From assembly GCA_027485165.1 (NCBI GenBank), contig JAIXRN010000059.1, positions 43,599 to 107,598 on the forward strand: a DNA stretch of 64,000 nucleotides, in the 5' to 3' direction. The notes beneath the pieces were generated by a model, which worked only from the letters and a program-made list of their open reading frames with translations, searched no databases and was not told the origin of the DNA. A program made the translations under genes and the position numbers. How positions within the stretch are numbered: the first letter of the stretch is position 1; each line of letters starts with the position of its first letter. The stretch comes from Rubrivivax sp. GTDB taxonomy: Bacteria; Pseudomonadota; Gammaproteobacteria; Burkholderiales; Burkholderiaceae_C. Below, piece after piece: positions 27,972-37,159 of this stretch.

Positions 27972-29470
27972 GATGAACAGGAAATCTCCAGTTGGCGGGC
28001 CCAGGCGGGCGGGAAGCCGGCATAGGCTTCATTCGCCGGGTCTTCGGCTTGTTCGTCGAAGGGGCGCTGCAGCAGCCGGTGCAGACGCTGCACTTCGCTG
28101 AAGTCGCGTTGCCGTGCCTGGCCGATGGCGGTTTCGGCCAGATGGTTGCGCAGCACGAACTTCGGGTTGACGCGGTCCATGCGCAGGCGGCGTTCGGCGT
28201 CGACGCTGCTTTCGGCCTGCAAACGGGCGCTGTAGCGCTGGGCCCAGGCGTCGAAGGCCTCGCGGTCGATGAACAGGTCGCGCACGGCGCTGTTGTCGGC
28301 ACCCGGGGCGGTGCTGAACTGCCCCAGGCGGCGAAAGAAGATGCTGAAGTCGGTGCCGCCGGCGGCCATGCGCTGCAGCAGGGTGTCCACCAGGGCCTGG
28401 TCGCCGTCGGCAGCGGGCGCTGCTTCGGGCAGGCGGCGCAGGCCCAGCTTGGCGCGCCAGGCGTCCAGCATCGCCTGGGCGTAGGCGGCCTTGTAGGGTT
28501 CCAGGGCGGCCAGGGCGGCGTCGCTGTCTTCGATCAGGGGCATCAGCCCCTGGGCCAGGGCGTGCAGGTTCCAGAAGGCCACGTTGGGCTGGCGCGCCCA
28601 GGCATAGCGGCCCTGGTGGTCGCTGTGGTTGCAGATGTGGCCAGGGTCGAAGGCGTCCAGGAAGCCAAAAGGCCCGTAGTCGATGCTCAGGCCCAGCAGC
28701 GACATGTTGTCGGTGTTCATCACCCCGTGGCAGAAGCCCAGTGCCTGCCATTGGGCCAGCAGCCGGGCGGTGCGCAGCGCCACTTCCTGCAGCAGCGCAG
28801 CGTAGGGCTGCGCGCTGCCCTGCAGGGCCGGGAAGTAGCGGGCGATGCTGGCGTCGGCCAGCGTTTTCAGCGCGTGAATGTCGGCGGCGGTGTGGGCGAA
28901 GTGTTCGAAGTGGCCGAAGCGCAGGAAGCTGGGGGCCACGCGCGTGACCACGGCCGCGGTTTCCAGGGTTTCGCGCTGCACCGGCAGGGGCGACCCCACC
29001 AGGGCCAGGGCGCGGGTGGTGGGAACGCCCAGCGCATGCATGGCTTCAGAGCACAGGAATTCGCGGATCGACGAGCGCAGCACCGCGCGGCCGTCGCCGC
29101 GGCGCGAATACGGCGTGCTGCCGGCGCCCTTCAGCTGCACTTCCATCGGCCCCAGCGGGGTGTCGATCTCGCCCAGCAGCAGCGCGCGGCCGTCGCCCAG
29201 CTGCCCGGCCCAGACGCCGAACTGGTGGCCGGAATAGACGCTGGCCAGGCTGGGCCCGGCGCCAGCGGGTGCCCGTTGGCCGGACAGCAGGGCCAGGGCG
29301 TCGTCGGTGCGCAGCCAGTCGGCCAGGCCCAGGTCGGCCGCCAGCTGCGGGCTTTGCGCCACCCAGTGCGGCTGCGGCAGCGGCTGGGCCGCCACGGCGG
29401 TGGCGAAGTCGGGCCCCAGGGCGGCCAGAAAACCCTGGGGTCGCCAGGCGGGCGATGGCTGGATTGACAT
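27968..29470 (-). CDS. selO: SelO protein adenylyltransferase (YdiU/UPF0061)
   Basis: 500 residues from the ATG at 29470, which fits the family start; 29 more codons upstream are open but Pro-rich. Pseudokinase motifs include [38 protein letters not shown] (read as [10 protein letters not shown]), [10 protein letters not shown] and DYGPFGFLD. The C-terminus CSS carries the cysteine found where eukaryotic SelO has selenocysteine. SelO transfers AMP to Ser/Thr/Tyr of redox proteins such as glutaredoxin. The stop overlaps the msrB start by 4 bases, forming a redox-themed operon. It is divergent from the livK-type gene. Confidence 0.96.
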   Translation of the reverse strand: MSIQPSPAWRPQGFLAALGPDFATAVAAQPLPQPHWVAQSPQLAADLGLADWLRTDDALALLSGQRAPAGAGPSLASVYSGHQFGVWAGQLGDGRALLLGEIDTPLGPMEVQLKGAGSTPYSRRGDGRAVLRSSIREFLCSEAMHALGVPTTRALALVGSPLPVQRETLETAAVVTRVAPSFLRFGHFEHFAHTAADIHALKTLADASIARYFPALQGSAQPYAALLQEVALRTARLLAQWQALGFCHGVMNTDNMSLLGLSIDYGPFGFLDAFDPGHICNHSDHQGRYAWARQPNVAFWNLHALAQGLMPLIEDSDAALAALEPYKAAYAQAMLDAWRAKLGLRRLPEAAPAADGDQALVDTLLQRMAAGGTDFSIFFRRLGQFSTAPGADNSAVRDLFIDREAFDAWAQRYSARLQAESSVDAERRLRMDRVNPKFVLRNHLAETAIGQARQRDFSEVQRLHRLLQRPFDEQAEDPANEAYAGFPPAWARQLEISCSS

Positions 29471-29608
29471 GCGGCGATTGTCCACCGGCAGGCGCAAAGG
29501 CGCAGGCTGTCCCGGGGGTGACAGGCCTTCGGGGTAGTCCCTGAGGGGAAGGGACACCCACTTCCGCTACCTTCGCGCGGTTCGCAAATTTCCCCTGGAG
29601 ACAAGACC

Positions 29609-30871
29609 ATGACCCCAATTCGCCGCCGGACCTTCACCGCCCGCACTGCCCTGGCCGTAGCCGCCTGCGCCGCCGTCTTCGGCCTGAGCGCGGGCCCGGT
29701 GCATGCCCAGGCGGGGCAGACGGTGAAGATCGCCTTCATCGACCCGCTGTCCGGCCCGTTCGCCAACGTCGGCCAGAACCAGCTGAAGAGCTGGCAGTTC
29801 ACGGCCGAGCACTTCAGCAAGAAGAACCCGGCTGGCGTGAAGTTCGAGTTCGTGTCCTTCGACAACAAGGCTTCGCCGCAGGAAAGCCTGAACGTGCTGA
29901 AGGCCGCCATCGACCAGGGCGTGCGCTACGTCGTGCAGGGCAACGGCTCGGGCGCGGCAGCGGCCATCAGCGACGCCGTCAGCAAGCACAACGAACGCAA
30001 CCCCGGCAAGGAAGTCGTTTACATCAACTACGCGGCGGTCGACCCCGACCTGACGGGCAGCAAGTGTTCTTACTGGCACTTCCGCATGGACGCTGATACG
30101 TCGATGAAGATGGAAGCCCTGACCGGCTTCATGAAGGACCAGGCCAGCATCAAGAACGTCTACCTGATCAACCAGAACTACGCCCACGGCCAACAGGTGT
30201 CGAAGTTCTTCAAGGAAACGATCACGCGCAAGCGGCCCGACGTGAAGATCGTCGGTGACGACCTGCACCCCTTCGGCCAGGTGAAAGACTTCGCGCCCTT
30301 CGTGGCCAAGATCAAGGCCAGCGGCGCCGACAGCATCGTCACCGGCAACTGGGGCCAGGACCTGACCCTGCTCATCAAGGCCGCCAACGACGCTGGCCTG
30401 AAGGCCGACTTCTACACCTACTACGCGGTGACCAGCGGCGTGCCGACAGCCATGGCGGCTGGTGTGGCCGGCAAGGTGCGCGTGGTGGGCATCGGCCACA
30501 ACGCCGTACCCGGCCTGACCGCCCTGCAGAACGAATACAAGGCCAAGTTCAACGACGACTGGTACACCTACCAGACCTACAACACGATGGCGATGCTGTC
30601 CACGGCCATGGCCGCGGCCAAGAGCACCGACCCCGTGAAGGTGGCGGCGGCCATGAGCGGCCTGAAGTTCACAGGCTTCAGCGGTGACGTGGAAATGCGC
30701 AAGACTGACCACCAGCTGCAGCAGAACATGTACATCAGCGAATGGACCAAGGCCAACGCCAAGGTTCCCTACAGCGTGGAAAACACCGGCTTCAACTTCC
30801 AGGAAGTGCGCGCCATTCCGGCCTACGTGGCCAGCACGCCCACGTCCTGCCAGATGAAGCGCCCGTCCTGA
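29609..30871 (+). CDS. ABC transporter periplasmic branched-chain amino acid-type binding protein
   Basis: 420 residues. A twin-arginine-like/Sec signal (RRRTFTARTALAVAACAA, cleavage after VHAQA) precedes a type I periplasmic binding fold beginning VKIAFIDPLSGPFANVG. Family features include GSGAAAAISDAV and YLINQNYAHGQQV. Receptors of this type bind branched-chain amino acids, amides or aromatic acids. A terminator follows, then the permease and ATPase genes, so this abundant component is likely made in excess by partial termination. The family-like neighbours fix the transporter type, but not its ligand. Confidence 0.93.
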   Translation: MTPIRRRTFTARTALAVAACAAVFGLSAGPVHAQAGQTVKIAFIDPLSGPFANVGQNQLKSWQFTAEHFSKKNPAGVKFEFVSFDNKASPQESLNVLKAAIDQGVRYVVQGNGSGAAAAISDAVSKHNERNPGKEVVYINYAAVDPDLTGSKCSYWHFRMDADTSMKMEALTGFMKDQASIKNVYLINQNYAHGQQVSKFFKETITRKRPDVKIVGDDLHPFGQVKDFAPFVAKIKASGADSIVTGNWGQDLTLLIKAANDAGLKADFYTYYAVTSGVPTAMAAGVAGKVRVVGIGHNAVPGLTALQNEYKAKFNDDWYTYQTYNTMAMLSTAMAAAKSTDPVKVAAAMSGLKFTGFSGDVEMRKTDHQLQQNMYISEWTKANAKVPYSVENTGFNFQEVRAIPAYVASTPTSCQMKRPS

Positions 30872-30896
30872 ACGGCCGCGGCTGACAGGCCGCCCG

Positions 30897-30931
30897 AGCG
30901 CGGTGTCAGGCGACTGGCACCGCGCTTTTTT
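30897..30931 (+). terminator. Intrinsic terminator after the binding-protein gene
   Basis: AGCGCGGTGTCAG and CTGGCACCGCGCT pair over 13 bases (one G-T), closing a GCGA tetraloop and followed by six T. Its place between the receptor and permease genes suggests it trims read-through so the receptor is made in excess. Confidence 0.9.
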
Positions 30932-30987
30932 GCTGCAATGACTTCCGCTGCGGGCGCTGGGCCCGCTACCCCCGCGATGGACCACCG

Positions 30988-32013
30988 ATGGACGTTTCTT
31001 TCTTCCTGATCTCGCTGCTCAACGGCCTGTCGGTCGGGCTGCTGCTGTTCATGCTGGCCAGCGGCCTGACGCTGATTTTCAGCATGATGGGTGTGCTGAA
31101 CTTTGCCCACGCCAGCTTCTACATGCTGGGCGCCTACGTGGCCTACACCATCACCCAGGCCTTCGGCTTCTGGTTCGGGCTGGTGCTGGCGCCGCCCATC
31201 GTGGGCGTGATGGGCGCGCTGTTCGAGCGCTTCGCGCTGCGGCGGGTGCACAAGTTCGGGCACGTGCCTGAACTGCTGATCACCTTCGGGCTGAGCTACA
31301 TCATCCTGGAACTGGTGCAGCTGGTCTGGGGCCGCCAGGCGCTGAACTTCCAGCCGCCGGAATCGCTGCGCGGGCCGCTGTTCACCATCGTCGAACTGCC
31401 CACGTCGCTGGGCCTGAGCTGGGGCGCCCCGCCCGAGGTCTGCCGCACCGTGGCCGGCGCGCTGTGCACGCAGTTCCCGGCCTTCCGCGCCTTCGGCATG
31501 GCCGTGGCCGTGCTGATGCTGGTGGCGGTGTGGCTGGTGCTCACGCGCACGCGCATCGGGCTGGTGATCCAGGCCGCGCTGACGCACCCCGACGCGGTGG
31601 AATCGCTGGGCCACAACGTGCCCCGCGTGCTGATGATGGTGTTTGGCGGTGGCACGGCACTGGCAGCGTTGGCCGGGGTGATCGGGGGTGCGCTGCGCGT
31701 GACCGAGCCTTCGATGGCGCTGGCGGTGGGTGCTGTGGTGTTTGCCGTGATCGTGATCGGCGGCATGGGCTCGCTGGCCGGGGCCTTCGTCGCATCGGTC
31801 GGGCTGGGGGTGATCGAGAGCTTTGCGGTGGGCAGTGACCGCAGCTTCAGCGACTTCCTGGCCTGGCTGGGCATGCAGGTGGGGCCGCAGTCTTTCGGCT
31901 ATGCGCTGTGGAGCGTGAAGGTCAGCCAGGTGGCCGCCATCCTGCCCTACCTGCTGCTGGTGCTGATCCTGATCTTCCGGCCCAAGGGCCTGTTCGGTAC
32001 TCGTGAGGGTTGA
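30988..32013 (+). CDS. livH: Branched-chain amino acid ABC transporter permease LivH
   Basis: 341 residues with about 8 hydrophobic helices. LivH hallmarks: LNGLSVGLLLFMLASGLTLIF at the start (read as NGLSVGLLLFMLASGLTL), GVLNFAHASFYMLGAY, ALTHPDAVESLGHNV (the EAA-like loop) and GGMGSLAGAF. It pairs with LivM in the membrane. livM begins 5 bases after the stop (or overlaps it if a GTG at 32003 is used). Confidence 0.95.
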   Translation: MDVSFFLISLLNGLSVGLLLFMLASGLTLIFSMMGVLNFAHASFYMLGAYVAYTITQAFGFWFGLVLAPPIVGVMGALFERFALRRVHKFGHVPELLITFGLSYIILELVQLVWGRQALNFQPPESLRGPLFTIVELPTSLGLSWGAPPEVCRTVAGALCTQFPAFRAFGMAVAVLMLVAVWLVLTRTRIGLVIQAALTHPDAVESLGHNVPRVLMMVFGGGTALAALAGVIGGALRVTEPSMALAVGAVVFAVIVIGGMGSLAGAFVASVGLGVIESFAVGSDRSFSDFLAWLGMQVGPQSFGYALWSVKVSQVAAILPYLLLVLILIFRPKGLFGTREG

Positions 32014-32017
32014 GGCC

Positions 32018-33418
32018 ATGAATACCAGCGTCATGAACAGCAAGCCGGCTCCGGCCGGCGGCATGGCAGCGCGGGCGGCCTCGTCCCCGCCAGCACCGGC
32101 CACGCCCGCAGCGGCCCGCGCCGGCAAGGCGCAGCGCTACCGCTTCAAGCCCTACAACGTCGGCCGCTGGTTGATCTGGGGCGGCTACGCCCTGGTGATG
32201 CTGGCCGCACCGCTGATCTGGACTAGCGGCCTTTCCCTGACCATGCTCAGCCAGATCGGCATCGCCATCATCGGCTGCCTGGCCTTCAACATGCTGCTGG
32301 GGCAGGGCGGCATGCTCAGCTTCGGGCATGCGGTGTATTCCGGCCTGGGGTCGTTCTTCGCCATCCACACGCTGAACCTGGTGAGCAAGGGGCAGCTGAG
32401 CGTGCCGGTGAGCATGATCCCGCTCATCGGTGGCCTGGCCGGCATGGCCGTGGCGGCGCTGCTGGGCTATGTCACGACGAAGAAGGCCGGCACGCCCTTT
32501 GCCATGATTACCCTGGGCGTGGGCGAACTGGTGTGGGCCATGTCGCTGATGTTCCCGGGCTTCTTCGGCGGCGAAGGTGGCATCAGCGGCAACCGGGTGG
32601 CGGGCCAGCCCTTCCTGGGCGTCACCTTCGGGCCGCAGATCCAGCTGTACTACCTGATCGCCGTCTACACCATCGTCTGCACCGCGCTGATGTACGCCTT
32701 CACGCGCACGCCCCTGGGCCGCATGCTGAACGCCGTGCGCGACAACCCCGAGCGCGTGGAATTCGTGGGCTACAACACCCAGATCGTGCGCTACACGGCC
32801 TTCATCGCCAGTGGCTTCTTCATGGGCATTTCAGGGGGTCTGGCGGCGCTGAACTTCGAGATCGTTACGGCCGAAGTCGTGAACGCCGCGCGCAGCGGGG
32901 CCTACCTGCTGTTCACCTTCTTGGGCGGCGCGATCTTCTTCTTCGGCCCCATCATCGGCGCCATCCTGATGGTGCTGGCCCTGGTGCTGCTGAGCGAGCT
33001 CACGCAGGCCTGGCTGCTGTACCTGGGCCTGATCTTCACGTTCATGGTGATGTTCGCGCCGGGTGGCGTCAGCAGCCTGATCATGATGAACCTGCGCGTG
33101 GCCAGCTTCGGCAAGCTGCGCACGCTGTGGGGCAGCTACTTGGCGCTGGCAGGCACAGGCTTCGGCATCCTGGCCGGGGCCGGGGCGATGATCGAGATGG
33201 TCTACCACCTGCAGCTGAACGAAGCCCTGGGCCCGCAGCTCAGCTTCATGGGCGCCAGCCTGAACGCCAAGAGCCTGGACAGCTGGTTCGGCGCCAGCTT
33301 CGTGCTGGTGGTCAGCCTGGGCCTGTTTGAACTGGTGCGGCGCCAGTTCGTGCGGCAGTGGGGCACGGTGCAGGAAGAGATCGAGAAAGAAATCAAGCGC
33401 CGCGAAAGCTTGGCATGA
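32018..33418 (+). CDS. livM: Branched-chain amino acid ABC transporter permease LivM
   Basis: 466 residues from an ATG at 32018; a GTG at 32003 is possible. An Ala/Pro-rich N-terminus of about 35 residues is followed by about 9-10 helices. Typical segments are LNMLLGQGGMLSFGHAVYSG (read as LLGQGGMLSFGHA), AVRDNPERVEFVGYNT and FFFGPIIGAILM. It is longer than E. coli LivM because of extra helices and a charged C-terminal tail (QEEIEKEIKRRESLA). It overlaps the livG start by 4 bases. Confidence 0.94.
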   Translation: MNTSVMNSKPAPAGGMAARAASSPPAPATPAAARAGKAQRYRFKPYNVGRWLIWGGYALVMLAAPLIWTSGLSLTMLSQIGIAIIGCLAFNMLLGQGGMLSFGHAVYSGLGSFFAIHTLNLVSKGQLSVPVSMIPLIGGLAGMAVAALLGYVTTKKAGTPFAMITLGVGELVWAMSLMFPGFFGGEGGISGNRVAGQPFLGVTFGPQIQLYYLIAVYTIVCTALMYAFTRTPLGRMLNAVRDNPERVEFVGYNTQIVRYTAFIASGFFMGISGGLAALNFEIVTAEVVNAARSGAYLLFTFLGGAIFFFGPIIGAILMVLALVLLSELTQAWLLYLGLIFTFMVMFAPGGVSSLIMMNLRVASFGKLRTLWGSYLALAGTGFGILAGAGAMIEMVYHLQLNEALGPQLSFMGASLNAKSLDSWFGASFVLVVSLGLFELVRRQFVRQWGTVQEEIEKEIKRRESLA

Positions 33419-34224
33419 ACGCGACTGGCATGACGACCCCATCCAACACCGAATACGCCGTCGAACTGCGCGACGTGCGCAAGAGCTTCGGCAAGACCGA
33501 AATCATCCGTGGCGCCAGCCTGGCCGTGAAGCCGGGCGAACGCGTGGCCATCATCGGGCCGAACGGCGCCGGCAAGAGCACGCTGTTCAACCTGATCAGC
33601 GGGCGCTTCGGCAGCACCAGCGGCGACATCCTGCTGCACGGGCAGAAGATTGACGGCTTGAAGCCGTATGAAATCAACCGCCGCGGGTTGGCGCGCAGCT
33701 TCCAGGTCAGCAACCTGTTCATGCGCCTGTCAGTGTTTGAGAACCTGCGCTGCGCGGTGTTGTGGAGCCTGGGCTACAAGTACGCGTTCTGGCGCTTCCT
33801 GGCCGACGCGCGCGACGCCAACGACCGCGCCGAGGAAGTGATGGACATGATCAAGCTGCACAAGCGGCGCGACGTGCTGGCGATGAACCTGACCTATGCC
33901 GAACAGCGCGCGCTGGAGATCGGCATCACCATCGCTGGCGGTGCCAGCGTCATCCTGCTGGACGAACCCACGGCCGGCATGAGCAAGAGCGAAACCGCAC
34001 GCTTCGTCAACCTGATCCGTGAAGTGACGGTGGGCAAGACCTTGCTGACGGTGGAACACGACATGGGCGTGGTCTTCGGCCTGGCCGACAAGATTGCGGT
34101 GCTGGTGTACGGCGAAGTCATCGCCTTCGACACCCCCGACCTGGTGCGCGCCAACGCCCGCGTGCAGGAAGCGTATCTGGGGTCGGTGCTGGCCGAAGCG
34201 CAAGCGGCGGAAGCCGGGCACTGA
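33415..34224 (+). CDS. livG: Branched-chain amino acid ABC transporter ATPase LivG
   Basis: 269 residues; the ATG at 33415 overlaps the livM stop (ATGA), with a second ATG at 33430. Walker A is GPNGAGKST, the LivG-type signature is LTYAEQRALEIG (in place of LSGGQ), and Walker B is VILLDEPTAGMS, followed by the H-loop VEHDMG. It forms a heterodimer with LivF on the LivHM permease. Confidence 0.96.
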   Translation: MNATGMTTPSNTEYAVELRDVRKSFGKTEIIRGASLAVKPGERVAIIGPNGAGKSTLFNLISGRFGSTSGDILLHGQKIDGLKPYEINRRGLARSFQVSNLFMRLSVFENLRCAVLWSLGYKYAFWRFLADARDANDRAEEVMDMIKLHKRRDVLAMNLTYAEQRALEIGITIAGGASVILLDEPTAGMSKSETARFVNLIREVTVGKTLLTVEHDMGVVFGLADKIAVLVYGEVIAFDTPDLVRANARVQEAYLGSVLAEAQAAEAGH

Positions 34225-34236
34225 AGGGGCACGGAC

Positions 34237-34932
34237 ATGCTGAATCTGCAGAACCTGCACGCCTTCTACGGCAAGAGCCATGTGCTGCATGGCGTGAACT
34301 TCGACGTGCGGCCGGGCGAGATCGTGGCCCTGTTGGGGCGCAACGGCTCGGGCCGCAGCACCACCGTCAAGGCCATCATGGGCCTGGTGGACTGCACGGG
34401 CCAGGTGCGCTTCAAGGAACGCGAACTGCTGGGCCGCAAGGCCTTCGAGATCGCGAACGCTGGCATCGGCTACGTGCCCGAGAACCGCGACATCTTCCCC
34501 ACGTTGACGGTGCACCAGAACCTGCTGCTGGGCCAAAAGCGCGGTGCCAAGGACAGCCGCTGGGGCTTCGACGACATGTACAAGATGTTTCCGCGTCTGA
34601 AGGAACGCCAGCACACCGAAGCCGGCGTGCTGAGCGGCGGCGAACAGCAGATGCTGACCCTGTGCCGCACCCTGATGGGCGACCCGGAGCTGATCATGAT
34701 CGACGAGCCCACCGAAGGCCTGGCGCCAAAGATCGTCGAACTGGTGGCCGAATACCTGCGCGAACTGCGCCGGCGCAGCATCAGTGTGCTGCTGGTCGAA
34801 CAGAAGCTGACGATCGCACTGGAAGTGGCCGACCGCTGCCTGGTGATGGGCCACGGGCAGATCGTTTTCGAAGGCACGCCGGCCGAACTGCGCGCCAACA
34901 GCTACATCCGCAAGGAATGGCTGGAGGTGTAG
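34237..34932 (+). CDS. livF: Branched-chain amino acid ABC transporter ATPase LivF
   Basis: 231 residues, 12 bases after livG. The P-loop reads GRNGSGRST, with Arg in place of the usual Lys; the signature LSGGEQQ, Walker B LIMIDEPTEGL and the late VEQKLTIAL are normal. The same Lys-to-Arg change is, as I recall, found in other betaproteobacterial LivF proteins, so it is likely functional in an asymmetric LivFG pair. It ends the transport operon. Confidence 0.95.
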   Translation: MLNLQNLHAFYGKSHVLHGVNFDVRPGEIVALLGRNGSGRSTTVKAIMGLVDCTGQVRFKERELLGRKAFEIANAGIGYVPENRDIFPTLTVHQNLLLGQKRGAKDSRWGFDDMYKMFPRLKERQHTEAGVLSGGEQQMLTLCRTLMGDPELIMIDEPTEGLAPKIVELVAEYLRELRRRSISVLLVEQKLTIALEVADRCLVMGHGQIVFEGTPAELRANSYIRKEWLEV

Positions 34933-34988
34933 CGCCTGCGTCTTGTCACGGCAGGGACAGAAGCGCGACAGCCGCCCTGCCTAGAATC

Positions 34989-35000
34989 GAACGATCGTTC
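34989..35000. promoter_or_regulatory. Perfect palindrome GAACGATCGTTC before the acyl-CoA operon
   Basis: A 12-base perfect palindrome lies 41 bases before the start of the hydratase/dehydrogenase gene, just after a -10-like TAGAAT (34982-34987). The form fits the operator of a TetR-type fatty-acid regulator, which represses such genes in related bacteria. No regulator gene is in the window. Confidence 0.55.
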
Positions 35001-35040
35001 TATTTCACCCCGCACGCCGAGTGCACGCCGAGGAGAGGCC

Positions 35041-37149
35041 ATGAGCGCCAAGTACGAACCCCAGGGCACGGTTGCCGTCATCACCCTGGACAACCCGCCC
35101 GTCAACGGCCTGGGCTACGCCACCCGCGTGGCCGTGGCTGAAGGGGTGGAGAAAGCCAACGCCGACGCGGCGATTGCGGCCATCGTCATCACCGGCGGCG
35201 GCAAGGCCTTCTCGGGCGGAGCAGACATCCGTGAATTCGGCAGCCCCAAGGCGACGATGGAGCCCAACCTGCTGTCGCTGATCAAGGTGCTGGAAGCCAG
35301 CAGCAAGCCCATCGTGGCCGCCGTCAACGGCGTGTGCATGGGCGGCGGGCTGGAATTGGCTCTGGGCTGCCATTTCCGGGTGGCGGCACCGGGTGTGGCC
35401 GTGGCCCTGCCGGAAGTGAAGATTGGTCTGATCCCGGGCGCGGGCGGCACGCAGCGCTTGCCGCGTGTGCTGGGCGTGGAAACGGCGCTGAACGTCATCG
35501 TCAGCGGCGAACCCGTGAAGAGCGAGATGCTGGCCGCGGTGCCAGGCCAGAAGCTGTTCGACCAGATCATCGAAGGCGACCTGCTGCCTGCGGCTGTGGC
35601 CTATGCGGCTGCGAAGGGCAGCGAATACGCCGGCAAGGCCGCCACGTTGCCCCTGGTACGCAACCTGAAGGTGAGCCACCCGAACCCGGACGCGTACTTC
35701 CAGTTCGCCCGCAACATGGTCAAGGGCATGGCGAAGAACTTCCCTGCGCCGGCCAAGTGTGTGGACGCCGTCGAAGTGGCGCTGAAGCGCAAGTTCGACG
35801 ACGGCATGGTCTACGAACGCGAGACCTTCATGGCGCTGATGATGACGCCCGAATGCAAGGCCCTGCGCCATGCCTTCCTGGCTGAACGCGCGGCCAGCAA
35901 GATTCCGGATGTGCCCGAAGACACGCCCCAGCGCAGCATCGCCAAGGTGGCCGTGATCGGCGCCGGCACCATGGGCGGCGGCATCAGCATGAACTTCCTG
36001 AACGCCGGCTTGCCGGTGACGATGCTGGAAACCAAGCAGGAAGCGCTAGACCGCGGCGTGGCCACGATCCGCAAGAACTACGAAGCCCAGGTGAAGAAGG
36101 GCAAGCTGAAGCAGGACAAGCTGGACGCGCGCATGGCGCTGCTGAAGCCGACGCTGAGCTACGCCGACGTGGCCGACGCCGACCTGGTGATCGAAGCCGT
36201 GTTCGAAGAGATGGGCGTGAAGGAAGCGGTGTTCAAGACCCTGGACGAGGTGGTGAAACCTGGCGCCATCCTCGCCAGCAACACCAGCACGCTGGACGTC
36301 GACCAGATCGCCAGCTTCACCAAGCGCCCGCAGGACGTGGTGGGCCTGCACTTCTTCAGCCCGGCCAACGTGATGAAGCTGCTGGAAGTGGTGCGCGGCA
36401 AGGCCACGGCCAAGGACGTGCTGGCCACGGTCATGGCCACGGCGAAGAAGATCAAGAAGACGGCGGTGGTTAGCGGCGTCTGCGACGGCTTCATCGGCAA
36501 CCGCATGATCGAACAGTACAGCCGGCAGGCCGGCTTCCTGCTGGAAGAAGGCTGCACGCCCGAGCAAGTGGACAAGGCGGTGGAAAAGTTCGGCTTCGCC
36601 ATGGGCCCCTTCCGCATGGGTGACCTGGCGGGCAACGACATCGGCTGGGCCATCCGCAAGCGCCGCTACGTTGAAAAGCCGGGCATGCGCTACAGCAAGA
36701 CGGCCGACCTGCTGTGCGAAATGGGCCGCTATGGCCAGAAGACGGGCGCGGGCTGGTACGACTACGTGGCCGGCAAGCGCGACGCGAGACCCAGCGCCGC
36801 GGTGGTGAAGATGATCGAAGACCATCGCGCCGCGCTCGGCGTCACGGCGCGCAAGATCAGCGACGACGAGATCGTGCACCGCCTGGTCTACGCGCTGGTG
36901 AACGAAGGCGCCAAGATCGTCGAGGAAGGCATCGCCAGCCGTGCCAGCGACATCGACATGGTCTACCTCACCGGCTATGGATTCCCGCTGCACCGTGGCG
37001 GGCCCATGTGCTATGCCGACACGGTGGGTCTTTTCAACGTGGTGCAGACGATGAAGAAGTTTGCGGCCAACCCGCTGGACGATGCTTCGTTCTGGCAGCC
37101 CGCGCCTTTGCTGGCGCGGCTGGCGGCCGAAGGCAAGTCTTTCACCTGA
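35041..37149 (+). CDS. Bifunctional enoyl-CoA hydratase / 3-hydroxyacyl-CoA dehydrogenase
   Basis: 702 residues. The N-terminal crotonase domain shows FSGGADIREFG, NGVCMGGGLELALGCHFR (read as MGGGLELALGC) and PEVKIGLIPGAGGTQRLPR with catalytic glutamates. From about residue 300 the dehydrogenase part has the NAD loop IGAGTMGGGI, NTSTLD and the HFFSPANVMKLLEVV His motif, followed by two 3HCDH C-terminal segments. Order and size match FadB/FadJ-like proteins, and it would do two steps of beta-oxidation. A palindromic operator lies upstream; an HD protein, thiolase and acyl-CoA dehydrogenase follow on the same strand, together forming one beta-oxidation cycle. Confidence 0.95.
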   Translation: MSAKYEPQGTVAVITLDNPPVNGLGYATRVAVAEGVEKANADAAIAAIVITGGGKAFSGGADIREFGSPKATMEPNLLSLIKVLEASSKPIVAAVNGVCMGGGLELALGCHFRVAAPGVAVALPEVKIGLIPGAGGTQRLPRVLGVETALNVIVSGEPVKSEMLAAVPGQKLFDQIIEGDLLPAAVAYAAAKGSEYAGKAATLPLVRNLKVSHPNPDAYFQFARNMVKGMAKNFPAPAKCVDAVEVALKRKFDDGMVYERETFMALMMTPECKALRHAFLAERAASKIPDVPEDTPQRSIAKVAVIGAGTMGGGISMNFLNAGLPVTMLETKQEALDRGVATIRKNYEAQVKKGKLKQDKLDARMALLKPTLSYADVADADLVIEAVFEEMGVKEAVFKTLDEVVKPGAILASNTSTLDVDQIASFTKRPQDVVGLHFFSPANVMKLLEVVRGKATAKDVLATVMATAKKIKKTAVVSGVCDGFIGNRMIEQYSRQAGFLLEEGCTPEQVDKAVEKFGFAMGPFRMGDLAGNDIGWAIRKRRYVEKPGMRYSKTADLLCEMGRYGQKTGAGWYDYVAGKRDARPSAAVVKMIEDHRAALGVTARKISDDEIVHRLVYALVNEGAKIVEEGIASRASDIDMVYLTGYGFPLHRGGPMCYADTVGLFNVVQTMKKFAANPLDDASFWQPAPLLARLAAEGKSFT

Positions 37150-37159
37150 CGGCAGCATC

